Assembly (NCBI GenBank): GCA_947253625.1
Contig: CAMYAB010000001.1
Location: 482,855 to 546,854 of the forward strand
DNA length: 64,000 bases
Origin: an uncultured Porphyromonadaceae bacterium
GTDB taxonomy: Bacteria > Bacteroidota > Bacteroidia > Bacteroidales > Porphyromonadaceae
Direction: 5' to 3'
Position numbers and translations under genes: made by a program. Below, piece by piece: positions 17,302 to 25,882 of the stretch. Position 1 is the first letter of the stretch, and each line of letters begins with the position of its first letter. The notes below the pieces were generated by a model, which saw nothing but the letters and a program-made list of their open reading frames with translations, was not told where the DNA came from and made no database searches.

Positions 17302-17898
17302 TCAAACTTCGAATTGAATTGGGGACTTGGGCAAAACCTCAAATCTCTCCCCCATCAAAGCACAATTAATGAAGGTCGTTCCGTTCTCTTCTCTTACGCC
17401 ATAGTCTTCGTGTATGTGCCCGAAGATATGAAATTTCGGTTTTAGCTTCTTTACCAGATTTAATAGAGTCTGACTTCCGTAATGTCCATATCGTTCCGAG
17501 TAATCTAAAATTCCAAAAGGCGGTTGGTGGGAAATCAATATATCTGTGTCACAGATAGTTTCAAGTTCAGGCATTGTTTCACTATTATCGTGTCTCTCCA
17601 CAAAAAAGGGAATCCCATACACACGTATCCCCTCAATATTTACACTTGAATAGTTGAGATTATGACAGTTTGAAGGCAAACCTTTTACTTTCCCATTTAA
17701 TAGTGCTTCATCATGATTTCCGCAAACAAATACTTTGTGTTCGTAAGGTACGGCAGTAAACCACTCTAAGAAGTCTAGGGCTTCCTCCTTAGTTCCAATC
17801 ATAGAGAAATCACCCGCATGAATCAGCAAATCAGCCTCCGGGAGCTTCCCTATATGCCAATGCATTCCATGCGTATCACTCATTACTAATACTTTCAT
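17302..17898 (-). CDS. Metallophosphoesterase, YfcE/MJ0936-like
   Basis: A 198-residue calcineurin-like phosphoesterase with the full metal-ligand set: SDTHG (Asp8, His10), HAGDF (Asp30), CGNHD (Asn61, His62), ISHQPPFG and FGHIHEDYG. The fold is a compact single domain with no signal peptide, so it acts in the cytoplasm. The family includes phosphodiesterases acting on small molecules or nucleotides; the substrate is unknown. The gene starts right at MKVLVMSDTHG. Its promoter (17995-18028) shares the -7 element and palindrome arrangement of the ATPase/PLD operon 9 kb away, so the two may be coregulated. Confidence 0.88.
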   Translation of the reverse strand: MKVLVMSDTHGMHWHIGKLPEADLLIHAGDFSMIGTKEEALDFLEWFTAVPYEHKVFVCGNHDEALLNGKVKGLPSNCHNLNYSSVNIEGIRVYGIPFFVERHDNSETMPELETICDTDILISHQPPFGILDYSERYGHYGSQTLLNLVKKLKPKFHIFGHIHEDYGVREENGTTFINCALMGERFEVLPKSPIQFEV

Positions 17899-17994
17899 CG
17901 GTTTCTCTTAAATACTTCAATCATCTGTGACATAATTGTCACATTTATTTTGGCTCACAAAATGCGGGCAAATACCCCACGTTTATCTACACCA

Positions 17995-18028
17995 CAAAGG
18001 TAATACTCACCTATGCCAAATTAGGGCA
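17995..18028 (-). promoter_or_regulatory. Promoter and palindromic operator of the metallophosphoesterase gene
   Basis: The minus-strand -7 element TACCTTTG is at 17995-18002. Eleven bases upstream is TGCCCTAATTTGGCA (18014-18028, minus strand). Element, spacing and palindrome match those at 9051-9084. Confidence 0.55.
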
Positions 18029-18225
18029 TTGATTAGATTTGGCTGCATTTATTTAAGTACATATTTTACAATCAATATACTCTAAACACTTGCCTCCAGG
18101 CATATCATCCTATACAAACAAAACCGATCCACTCATTTACGACACATTTATAGACATAATTGAAAGAAAGAGAGAAAAACTCACTCACCCTCAAAGCCCG
18201 GCCTTAATCTGGCATACCATTGTCG

Positions 18226-18233
18226 TATTTTTG
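18226..18233 (+). promoter_or_regulatory. Possible -7 element
   Basis: TATTTTTG fits TAnnTTTG and lies 25 bases before the ATG of the 41-codon ORF at 18258. No clear -33 element. Confidence 0.35.
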
Positions 18234-18257
18234 CTGAAAAACAAATGAATATGGACA

Positions 18258-18383
18258 ATGACAGAGAACAAAAAGTTATACCATCATCCTGCATTGGCTG
18301 ACACAGAGGCTTTGCTTGGATTGCGAGAAAGATATTGTGATTTGAGAAAGATGTTTGGAGTATTAAGAAGGAAAAAATCGTAA
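18258..18383 (+). CDS. Small ORF (41 aa) upstream of the zinc-ribbon gene
   Basis: ATG at 18258 opens a 41-codon frame (MTENKKLYHHPALADTEA... ending GVLRRKKS) with a basic C-terminus. It lies 25 bases after a promoter-like TATTTTTG and 32 bases before the next gene, on the same strand. It could be a real small protein or a leader ORF. Not recognised. Confidence 0.35.
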   Translation: MTENKKLYHHPALADTEALLGLRERYCDLRKMFGVLRRKKS

Positions 18384-18415
18384 CTTCACAAATAACAAAC
18401 AAGGACCATATTATT

Positions 18416-18979
18416 ATGATTGATTTTGATATTGAATATTGTCCACATTGTGGGATGGAAATTAATTACGAAGCAAACACCTGTACTGAATGTGGAGAAG
18501 AAATGACAGAAGGAGGTTCTTTCTGCCCTTATTGCGGAGCTTATGAACCCTCCCTCCACTGTAATAACTGTGGAGAGGAAATAACCGAAGAAGATGTTGA
18601 GAGGTACAATCAACTTACCGATGAAGAGAAAATAGCATTACCTGAAGCCTATCTGCAAAAGAAGGCAGAAGAAGAGGCGGAGGCGGAGGCGAGGAGGGAA
18701 AAATTAAAAGAGGAAAAAAAATTGAGAGAAGAGCGGATTGCCATTGAGAAGGCTCAAGAGACTATTTTAATCAACGAGATAGTTGAATATATCAAGTCCT
18801 ATGTTTCATTTGATTGCAAGTTGGACGTCATAATTTCCCTTACGTCAATACGAGTACAGGCTAAAATCCTTGATATAGCTTACACTCTCACTGCAACCTT
18901 CAACAAGGAAGACAAAGCTACAGCTCTGCCCAAGTTCACTCAAACATTGATTGCTATACGCGAAGTGGCTAGCAAGTGA
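18416..18979 (+). CDS. Zinc-ribbon protein with coiled coil (187 aa)
   Basis: The N-terminal 52 residues carry four CxxC pairs (Cys9/12, 23/26, 37/40, 49/52), enough for two zinc ribbons of the double-zinc-ribbon type. Residues about 60-115 are a strongly charged helix (EEEAEAEARREKLKEEKK), probably a coiled coil. The last 70 residues form a small unrecognised domain (YIKSYVSFDCKLDVIISLTS...). No membrane segment. Such ribbon proteins are common and of unknown role; protein or nucleic-acid binding is a guess. It converges on mnmE, 64 bases apart, and is the last gene of the island. Confidence 0.8.
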   Translation: MIDFDIEYCPHCGMEINYEANTCTECGEEMTEGGSFCPYCGAYEPSLHCNNCGEEITEEDVERYNQLTDEEKIALPEAYLQKKAEEEAEAEARREKLKEEKKLREERIAIEKAQETILINEIVEYIKSYVSFDCKLDVIISLTSIRVQAKILDIAYTLTATFNKEDKATALPKFTQTLIAIREVASK

Positions 18980-19043
18980 CCAGCTGTTTTGTAAAAGACT
19001 TTGAATCAAATAATTGAAAAAATAGATAATAAGTAAGAAGGAA

Positions 19044-20417
19044 TTACTTGCCGATGCAAAAGTGGTCGAAAATATTGTGAAGCAGGTTGTCGGTGGTGAC
19101 TTGTCCAATCACCGTAGACAGTGTATCAGTGGCCGCCCTCAGGTCTTGCGCAACAAGGTCACCCGACAAGCCCTGCTCAAGCTTTTCGAGGACACCCTCT
19201 AGGTAATCGGACGCCTCGCGCAATGCATTGGCTTGTCGGAGATTGGTCACCATCACATCACCCACCTCAGCCTGGTACCCCCCGAAACGATCGCTTAGTA
19301 GCTCCTTCACCCGCTCCACCGATGAGCTATCTTTTGCTGAAATCGCCAAAGCATCGTTTCCCACCTCGCAACGAATACCGGTCGGATCCGCAAGGTCGCA
19401 CTTATTGATGATCGGGACAATCCTCTGCGGATCGGTATGTTCGGAGAGACCAGCATACATAGCCTTGAGCCTATTTGGCTCCGCAGTCGCATCAATCACC
19501 CATAGGGTTAGCTCGGCGTTTGCCACAGCCATATAGGAGCGTTCGATTCCGATATTCTCGATGGTGTCCTCCGTGGACCGGATCCCGGCAGTATCTATGA
19601 TCCGAAACTGCTGCCCGCGTATGAATAGGGTATCCTCTATCGTGTCTCGAGTCGTACCGTGAATGTCGGACACGATCGCTTTTTCCTCGCCCAGCAGGGC
19701 GTTGAGGAGCGTTGATTTGCCCACATTGGTCTCCCCTACGATAGCGATTGGTATACCCTCCTTGATGACCCTACTCACACGGTAGCTGTCAGCCAAGTCG
19801 GTTGTTTCCTTGAGTATCTCCCTACACCTCCGAGCTAGCTCATCACGTGACACAAACTCGACATCCTCCTCGCTAAAATCCAACTCCAACTCAATCAGGG
19901 AGGCAAAGTCAATCAGCTCACTGCGCAATGCTTCTATCCTGTCTCTAAATCCCCCTCGCATCTGGGTGACAGAGAGCCGCAACGCTGATCTGCTCTGACA
20001 GGCCACCAGGTCTGCCACCGCTTCAGCTTGGCTCAGATCCATCTTGCCTGCGGCAAAAGCACGTCTTGTGTACTCACCAGGCTCAGCTATCCGAGCACCT
20101 TGGTCGATAAGCAGTTGCATCACCAGCGAGAGAATCAGGGGATTGCCATGGAGAGAAATCTCCACCGTATCCTCGCCTGTATAGGAGTGTGGGGCTCGAT
20201 AGACGAGGGCCATAGCATCATCGATCTGCTCCCCTGTGGTCGGATCGCAGACCCACCCATATGTAGCCCGATACCCCTCCATTTCCTCCAGAGGGGTACG
20301 CACGGCCCGAAAGATCCTCCCTACCAGCTCTATCGATCCTGTACCGGAGACCTTGAGTACCCCTTGGGCGGCTCTGCCCGGGGCTGTGGCTATAGCGACT
20401 ATGATATCATTCATCAT
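19044..20417 (-). CDS. mnmE: tRNA modification GTPase MnmE
   Basis: A 457-residue GTPase that works with MnmG to place the carboxymethylaminomethyl group on U34 of some tRNAs. Starts MMNDIIVAIATAPGRAAQGV, the formyl-THF-binding N-domain. The G domain carries GETNVGKSTLLNALLG (G1), GTTRDTIED (G2), DTAGIR (G3) and NKCD (G4). The protein ends with FDHFCIGK, the CxGK tail that holds the catalytic cysteine. Standard length. It lies 170 bases downstream of rpmE, on the same strand. Confidence 0.97.
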   Translation of the reverse strand: MMNDIIVAIATAPGRAAQGVLKVSGTGSIELVGRIFRAVRTPLEEMEGYRATYGWVCDPTTGEQIDDAMALVYRAPHSYTGEDTVEISLHGNPLILSLVMQLLIDQGARIAEPGEYTRRAFAAGKMDLSQAEAVADLVACQSRSALRLSVTQMRGGFRDRIEALRSELIDFASLIELELDFSEEDVEFVSRDELARRCREILKETTDLADSYRVSRVIKEGIPIAIVGETNVGKSTLLNALLGEEKAIVSDIHGTTRDTIEDTLFIRGQQFRIIDTAGIRSTEDTIENIGIERSYMAVANAELTLWVIDATAEPNRLKAMYAGLSEHTDPQRIVPIINKCDLADPTGIRCEVGNDALAISAKDSSSVERVKELLSDRFGGYQAEVGDVMVTNLRQANALREASDYLEGVLEKLEQGLSGDLVAQDLRAATDTLSTVIGQVTTDNLLHNIFDHFCIGK

Positions 20418-20451
20418 GTAGTGATTGGAGGAAAAGTGTGGATATAGTTCA

Positions 20452-20490
20452 GGCTACACCTCGGTATGGATATCCACCCGAGATGTAGCC
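20452..20490. terminator. Hairpin between rpmE and mnmE
   Basis: GGCTACACCTCGG (20452-20464) pairs with CCGAGATGTAGCC (20478-20490) with one mismatch or wobble. The T-rich run follows on the plus strand, although the flanking genes are on the minus strand, so it may be a processing or stability hairpin rather than a true terminator. Confidence 0.4.
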
Positions 20491-20590
20491 TTTTCTTTTG
20501 GTACGTGGCTATCCACGCAATCTATCTTTCACCCCTGTACCGATTCACAGAGGTCTACTCCGAGAGAGGAGTGCTCCCTCTCATCCGGGA

Positions 20591-20845
20591 TTACTTCTTG
20601 TTACGGTTACCGTAGCGGTTCATGAACTTATCCACACGTCCTGCGGTGTCGACCAGCTTGGCCTTTCCGGTATAGAATGGGTGGGATGTATTGGAGATTT
20701 CGACCTTCATGAGCGGATAGGTCTGCCCATCCACCTCGATTGTCTCTTTTGTCTCCACAGTAGAGCGAGTGATGAAGATCTCATCATTCGACATATCCTT
20801 AAATACCACTTCACGGTAGTTTTCTGGATGTATACCCTGTTTCAT
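20591..20845 (-). CDS. rpmE2: 50S ribosomal protein L31, type B
   Basis: An 84-residue L31. Starts [18 protein letters not shown] and contains [18 protein letters not shown] and [11 protein letters not shown], all standard for bL31. The zinc-binding cysteines of type A L31 are absent, so this is the zinc-free type B form (rpmE2/ykgM-like), usual in Bacteroidetes. It has its own promoter at 20904-20935. Confidence 0.95.
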   Translation of the reverse strand: MKQGIHPENYREVVFKDMSNDEIFITRSTVETKETIEVDGQTYPLMKVEISNTSHPFYTGKAKLVDTAGRVDKFMNRYGNRNKK

Positions 20846-20903
20846 CGCTGTATGTTATCTGCCTTAGTTATTGTTATATTCCCGGGGGAGTGTAATGTTT
20901 CCG

Positions 20904-20935
20904 CAAAGGTACCATTTTCTTTTCTTCTTTTCAAA
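20904..20935 (-). promoter_or_regulatory. Promoter of L31
   Basis: Minus-strand -7 TACCTTTG (20904-20911) and -33 TTTG (20932-20935) with a 20-base spacer, about 60 bases before the start codon. A strong match to the ribosomal-protein type promoters also seen at rpsO and rpsT. Confidence 0.65.
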
Positions 20936-21106
20936 CTCTCTTTCACCCTTCTCCATGCAGTCCCCTTCGCCGAAAAGGAGCACCCTGCCCTTTCATTCCC
21001 CCAAAACAACTAAGTAGTGCGGTTATAGAGTTCGGATTGAGGCACAAAGGTCTCACATTGGCAGAAATGGGTATCTTTACGCAATCAATGACTAATTGCG
21101 CAACGG

Positions 21107-22816
21107 ATGATCGGCAAATACATCAAATATACAGTGTGGGGACTGCTACTTGTGCTACTAGGGGTAGCACCACTGCGTGCCCAGAGCCTTTATGACCAGG
21201 TGTACACCAGAGCACTACGGATGAGTCCCGACAACTCTCGGACGGCTCTCTCCTCCAAGATGAATCACATCTGGATGGCCTACTTGGCCGATTCGCTACA
21301 GCCCTCTGCGCTGGTCGACCTCGCCGGTAGCACTGAGTCAGTGGCCACTGTCGATCTGCTTGAGCGTGCCTTTCGCAAATCGGATCATGACCTGGATATT
21401 GGTCTACAATTGATGGTGGCATCGGCTTACTTTGGGGAGTGGTCTGTGCTACGCCAAACCAAAGATGCACTGCTCCAAAAGTATCCGGATGACAAGCAGG
21501 TCCTATTTTTGCTGATGGAGATCTACGAAAAGTCGCAACAGCAGGATCAAGCCATTGAGGTCCTTAGGGGCTTGTTGGCCAAGGATCGGTCAAACAGTGG
21601 CTACACCTACAGCCTGGTCGACCTACTGATCGCAAGCGAACGCTACGACGAGGCCTTGAAGATCCTACAGGGATATCTACTAGATCACCCCGGTGAGATC
21701 AAGGCTTCGCTGTTTGTGGTGATGCTCTTGCAAAAAATGGGGCAGACACCCGAGGTCGGGGCGAGAGTAGTGGATGAGCTGATGAAGTACCACCCCAGCT
21801 CGCCAAAAGCCATTACCGTCCAAGTCATCTATCTTTCGGGGCTGGGGAAGTACGACGAGATGGCCAAAGTCATTGAGTCCTATGGGCAAATGAAAGGCAG
21901 CACGGCCGATGAGATAGGTGCGATGCTCTCCTCTGCATTTTCCAACGCCAAGGACAAGATTCAGATGATGGGCTCCTTGGTTCCGATGGTCAAGCGACTC
22001 AACGAGCGGTACCAAGACGACGAAACAATACAGGGCTATGCTCTAAACTACTACCTACTGGTCTCCGACTCGATCCAGGCCACCAAAGAGGCAATTGCAT
22101 TGATCGCAAAGGGTGCAAAGGTCCGAAAAGCCTATGAGTACACCCTCAACTCCCTAATCGCCAAAGAAGCCACCGACTCAATAGGTATTCTGGCAAAGCA
22201 AGCCCTCCAGGTGTTTCCGAATGATGCGTTTTTCTTGCTAAACGACTTATTTGTCTATTCTCAAAAACAACCCGAGACAACGGAGCTTTTGAAAAAAGTG
22301 GATGCCGCACTCAGTGTTGTGTCGGAGAAGGATCGCCTCTACCCACAATTTTTGGCCATCAAGGCAGATGCGCTGGAAAAGATTGGCAACTGGGATGAGG
22401 CCCGTCGGTACTACGAAAAAGTAGTTGAGACGGGACACATCATGGGCACCAACAACTTTGCCTACTTTCTGACCAAGCACGGCAACAGCCCGGAGGATCT
22501 GGAGCTGGCCGAAAAACTCGCGGCATCGGTCGTGAAAGCCTCTCCCGACGAACCAACCTACCTCGACACCTACGCCTGGATCCTGTACAAACGCTCGGCA
22601 TACTCTCTAGCGAAAGTATACATGGAACGTGCCCTAGGAAAAAGCGATGAGGAGTCTTCGGTGTACTATGAGCACTACGCCTATATACTAAAAGCCCTCA
22701 AGGAGTACGATGCGGCGATAGAGGCTTGGCGCAAAGCACTGGAGCATGGTGCGGATGCTGACCTCGTCAGTCGTGAAGTACTGGAGATCCAAGCCCTCAA
22801 AGGAGAAGCAAAATGA
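21107..22816 (+). CDS. TPR-repeat periplasmic protein
   Basis: A 569-residue secreted protein: signal peptide in the first 25 residues (YTVWGLLLVLLGVAPLRAQ) followed by TPR repeats to the end, for example AIEVLRGLLAKDRSNSGY, DEALKILQGYLLDHPGEI and WDEARRYYEKVVETG. TPR arrays hold protein partners, here in the periplasm or on the inner side of the outer membrane. It is the first gene of a four-gene operon with 4-base ATGA overlaps (DUF4292 lipoprotein, EnvC-like protein, RibF). This order suggests a role in cell-envelope assembly; the partner is not known. Confidence 0.88.
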   Translation: MIGKYIKYTVWGLLLVLLGVAPLRAQSLYDQVYTRALRMSPDNSRTALSSKMNHIWMAYLADSLQPSALVDLAGSTESVATVDLLERAFRKSDHDLDIGLQLMVASAYFGEWSVLRQTKDALLQKYPDDKQVLFLLMEIYEKSQQQDQAIEVLRGLLAKDRSNSGYTYSLVDLLIASERYDEALKILQGYLLDHPGEIKASLFVVMLLQKMGQTPEVGARVVDELMKYHPSSPKAITVQVIYLSGLGKYDEMAKVIESYGQMKGSTADEIGAMLSSAFSNAKDKIQMMGSLVPMVKRLNERYQDDETIQGYALNYYLLVSDSIQATKEAIALIAKGAKVRKAYEYTLNSLIAKEATDSIGILAKQALQVFPNDAFFLLNDLFVYSQKQPETTELLKKVDAALSVVSEKDRLYPQFLAIKADALEKIGNWDEARRYYEKVVETGHIMGTNNFAYFLTKHGNSPEDLELAEKLAASVVKASPDEPTYLDTYAWILYKRSAYSLAKVYMERALGKSDEESSVYYEHYAYILKALKEYDAAIEAWRKALEHGADADLVSREVLEIQALKGEAK

Positions 22817-23637
22817 GAACCTCTAAGCTAATCCTAGCGATCCTAATCCCCCTCCTGCTATTGCTATCCGGCTGTAGTCTGTCTCGGAAAGCGACAAACA
22901 AGGGCGATCGGAGTGGTGTCGCACTGTCCGAGCGTGCTTTTTTGGACCAATACTTAGCCAAGACTCCGCCACAGTGTGTGCAAGCCACAGGGACACTGAC
23001 CGCTCGTCTAGGAGACGATGGGATGCGGGTCCCCGTGCGCTATTCACTGGATCGGAGTGCCGGGCTGGTACTGTCGTTGCGTCCTCTGCCCTTTGTGGAG
23101 GCGGGGCGCATTGATGTCGACCGAGAGACCCTGCTGGTACAAGATCGGATCAATAGGCGATACTTCCGGATATCACACACCTCACAAGGCCTACGACATG
23201 CCACAAGTGCCATGATCGGCTTGGACCCCACTTTACTTCGTGCGATCGCCTTGTGCGAGCCCTTCACGAGGAGAGAGGTGGGGGCGACTGTACTCCGTCA
23301 TATGAAAATGCACTACGGGGAGGACGGGCAGTACATTTTTGAAAACAAAAAGGAGGGGGTGCGACACGAGTTTGACCACGAGCTCCGACTGACGCGGAGT
23401 CTCCTCTCGCAGCACAAAGGCTGGCATGCGGAGGTGATCTATGCGGACTACTCCGAGACCGGAGTACCACAGAGCACCCGTGTGGCAATCACTCTCTCTG
23501 ATGATCGGACCTTTTGCCTCGATCTAAAGCTCAACAAACTAAGCTACCAAGCGACGACCACAGCAGATACGACACCCACGGAGGGCTATAGAGAGATCGG
23601 CATAAAAGAACTAATAGAGATCCTGAAAAACCTATGA
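22813..23637 (+). CDS. DUF4292-type lipoprotein
   Basis: A 274-residue lipoprotein: hydrophobic start (LILAILIPLLLLLSGCSL) with lipobox LSGC. The rest is beta-rich and resembles the LolA/LolB-like fold of DUF4292, with a central KMHYGEDGQYIFENKKEGVR block. Such proteins may bind lipids or lipoproteins at the outer membrane; that is inferred from the fold class only. It overlaps the TPR gene by ATGA at its start and the EnvC-like gene at its end, so translation is coupled. Confidence 0.75.
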   Translation: MRTSKLILAILIPLLLLLSGCSLSRKATNKGDRSGVALSERAFLDQYLAKTPPQCVQATGTLTARLGDDGMRVPVRYSLDRSAGLVLSLRPLPFVEAGRIDVDRETLLVQDRINRRYFRISHTSQGLRHATSAMIGLDPTLLRAIALCEPFTRREVGATVLRHMKMHYGEDGQYIFENKKEGVRHEFDHELRLTRSLLSQHKGWHAEVIYADYSETGVPQSTRVAITLSDDRTFCLDLKLNKLSYQATTTADTTPTEGYREIGIKELIEILKNL

Positions 23638-24908
23638 AGAGACTCTGGTACCTCATGATCCTACTCCTACTACAAGTACCCGTAGTAGGCTTTGCGCAAC
23701 AAAAAAAATCGGCAGAGGTCTTGCGCCTAGAAGCACGACGCAAAAACCTCCAAGCCGACATCGCACGTATCAACACCCTACTCAGCGAAGCGGCAACGAC
23801 GGTGAAGCAACAGCTGAGTCAACTCACGCTGATCCGCGAGCAAGTTCGCAAACGACAAGAGATGGTCCAGGCCCTAAACGACGAAATACGGGAGACGGAC
23901 AGCCAGATCACTGCCTTGGAAGAAGAGGTCAACCGCCTCAGCGAAAAATTTGGGAAGCGACAGGAGAGCTACGTGAAGTCTATTCGGGCACTTCAGTATG
24001 GTGCCAATGCAGAGGACCAACTGCTTTTTATCCTATCAGCCAAGGACTTTGCAGAAGGCATGCGAAGGGCCCGATACCTCCGAGAGTACGCTCAGTGGCA
24101 AAAACAAGAAGCCTCCAAGCTCCGAGACTTGCGTGCAGAGATCGAAAAGCAAAAAACCGAGCTACAAGCGACAAGAGCCGATAAGATGAAACTCATGTCG
24201 ATGCGTGTGCAGGAGACCGACCAGATCAAGTCCGACCAAGCAAAAGCCGAAACACACCTCCAAAAGTTGCGCCGAAACGAAGCACAGCTCAAGCAAGAGC
24301 TCAACAAGCAAAAAAGGCAAGCACGCCTACTCAATCGACAGATTGAGGCTCAGATCCGAAAAGAGATCGAGGCGGCACGCCAAGCCGCACTCGCAGCAGA
24401 GAAGGCACAACGAAAGGGAGAAAAAGCGACCACCAGAAAGTCTGCAACAACCGGAGGATACGCAATGACGCAAGAGGAACTCAAGCTCTCTGGAAACTTC
24501 GAAAACAACAAGGGCCGGCTCCCGGCTCCCATCACCGGATCGTACCGTGTGGTGAGCGAATTTGGCGAACAGCAGCACGAAGCCCTTCGTCACGTGCGTG
24601 TCAACAACTCCGGCATAGACCTCCAAGGCGAGCCCAATGCACAAGCCAAAGCAGTCTATGACGGTGTGGTGACCCGTGTATTCACGCTTGAGGGATTCAA
24701 CAACTCCATCATCGTCCGCCATGGCAACTACCTCACCGTCTACAGCAACCTCACCGAAGTCTACGTCACCACAGGCTCCAAGGTCAGCACAGGACAAGCA
24801 ATAGGTAAAATCTTCTCCGACCCCGAGCTGGGAGGAGCCACACAGCTACACTTCCAGGTATGGCGAGAGACGACTAAGCTCAACCCCCTCACCTGGATCC
24901 GACGATGA
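23634..24908 (+). CDS. EnvC-like murein hydrolase activator (degenerate M23)
   Basis: A 424-residue protein: signal peptide (MILLLLQVPVVGFAQQ), a long coiled coil (about residues 25-260), and a C-terminal LytM/M23 domain of about 110 residues. HGNYLTVYSNL (about 362-372) and LHFQVW are kept, but the first zinc ligand, normally His in H-x-GID, is Asn (RVNNSGIDLQ). As in EnvC, the domain is therefore probably non-catalytic and activates a cell-wall amidase during division. This follows the family model and is not proven here. It overlaps both neighbours by four bases. Confidence 0.88.
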   Translation: MKRLWYLMILLLLQVPVVGFAQQKKSAEVLRLEARRKNLQADIARINTLLSEAATTVKQQLSQLTLIREQVRKRQEMVQALNDEIRETDSQITALEEEVNRLSEKFGKRQESYVKSIRALQYGANAEDQLLFILSAKDFAEGMRRARYLREYAQWQKQEASKLRDLRAEIEKQKTELQATRADKMKLMSMRVQETDQIKSDQAKAETHLQKLRRNEAQLKQELNKQKRQARLLNRQIEAQIRKEIEAARQAALAAEKAQRKGEKATTRKSATTGGYAMTQEELKLSGNFENNKGRLPAPITGSYRVVSEFGEQQHEALRHVRVNNSGIDLQGEPNAQAKAVYDGVVTRVFTLEGFNNSIIVRHGNYLTVYSNLTEVYVTTGSKVSTGQAIGKIFSDPELGGATQLHFQVWRETTKLNPLTWIRR

Positions 24909-25882
24909 CAGTCCTACACAGCATTGACGAGCTAGAGCATTACCTCTGTGGCCGACCCTTTGTGTCGACCATGGGGTACTTTGATGGCATGCACCTCGGC
25001 CACCAAGCCCTGATTGCCACACTCGCCCAAAAAGCCTCCACTCAGGGCTGTGCCTCCGTACTCATCACCTTGGACCGACACCCTCAAGAAGTGCTCCGCC
25101 CCGACCTCCCGACACCGGAGTGCCTGACCCCCCTACCCGACAAGCTCAGGCTCCTATCCGGACAACCGATAGAGGCCACTTTGGTGATCCCCTTTTCCAA
25201 AAACCTAGCCGACCAAACCCCCGAGGCCTTCCTCGAACCACTCATCCGGCTGGGACTAAAAGGGCTGGTCCTGGGATACGACAACCGCTTTGGACGAAAA
25301 GAGCCCGGTCAGTCACTCCAAGAATTTGACACCCGACTACTCGCACTCGGGCTCCCCGTACACCGCATCAGCCAAGTACTTGTACACGACAAGGGAGTGA
25401 GCTCGACAGCAATCCGCCGTTGCATCAAGACTTGCGATTTTGAGACCGCAACCCAGATGCTCGGACGACCCTACTCACTGGTCGGAGAAGTGGTGACCGG
25501 CAGCCGGATAGGGCGCACACTCAGCTACCCCACTGCCAATATACGCCCCACATTTGCCCAACAAGTGCTACCCGGAGAGGGGATCTTTGCCGCAGAGGTA
25601 AGGGTTGGTCGATCCGTCTACCCCGCCATGGCGTACCTCGGACATCGCCCATCGATAGGTCGTGACCTCGAACAAAGGCTCGAAGCCTACCTCCTCGGCT
25701 ACTCCGGCAGCCTGTACGACCGACAAGTGGAGATCGCTTTCCGCAAGCACCTCCGCCCCGACCAAACCTTTGCGACCCGTGCAGAGCTGGCGCAGCGACT
25801 TGCCTTGGACGAAGCAATCACCCAGGCTTTCTTTGCCCACCACCCACTACTCCTTCAGATCGGATCCGACCCCAAGCCGTAA
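24905..25882 (+). CDS. ribF: Bifunctional riboflavin kinase/FAD synthetase
   Basis: A 325-residue enzyme that makes FMN and then FAD from riboflavin. The N-terminal FAD synthetase half has GYFDGMHLGHQALI (about residues 23-36) and the KGVSSTAIRRCI motif. The C-terminal flavokinase half has GSRIGRTLSYPTANI and GHRPSIG. Full length for the family. It is the last gene of the TPR/DUF4292/EnvC operon (ATGA overlap) and its end overlaps the convergent radical SAM gene by 28 bases. Confidence 0.96.
   Translation: MTVLHSIDELEHYLCGRPFVSTMGYFDGMHLGHQALIATLAQKASTQGCASVLITLDRHPQEVLRPDLPTPECLTPLPDKLRLLSGQPIEATLVIPFSKNLADQTPEAFLEPLIRLGLKGLVLGYDNRFGRKEPGQSLQEFDTRLLALGLPVHRISQVLVHDKGVSSTAIRRCIKTCDFETATQMLGRPYSLVGEVVTGSRIGRTLSYPTANIRPTFAQQVLPGEGIFAAEVRVGRSVYPAMAYLGHRPSIGRDLEQRLEAYLLGYSGSLYDRQVEIAFRKHLRPDQTFATRAELAQRLALDEAITQAFFAHHPLLLQIGSDPKP

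Noticed and set aside
18181..18613. Minus-strand ORFs opposite the zinc-ribbon gene
   Set aside because: They are antisense to the clear CxxC gene and have no start context or domain.
6430..18979. Complete prophage or ICE
   Set aside because: No capsid, tail, relaxase or mobilisation genes, no intact integrase, and I could not find a matching pair of att repeats. Only remnants are present.
20498..21013. 171-aa plus-strand ORF over rpmE
   Set aside because: Antisense to L31 and its promoter; composition is not protein-like.
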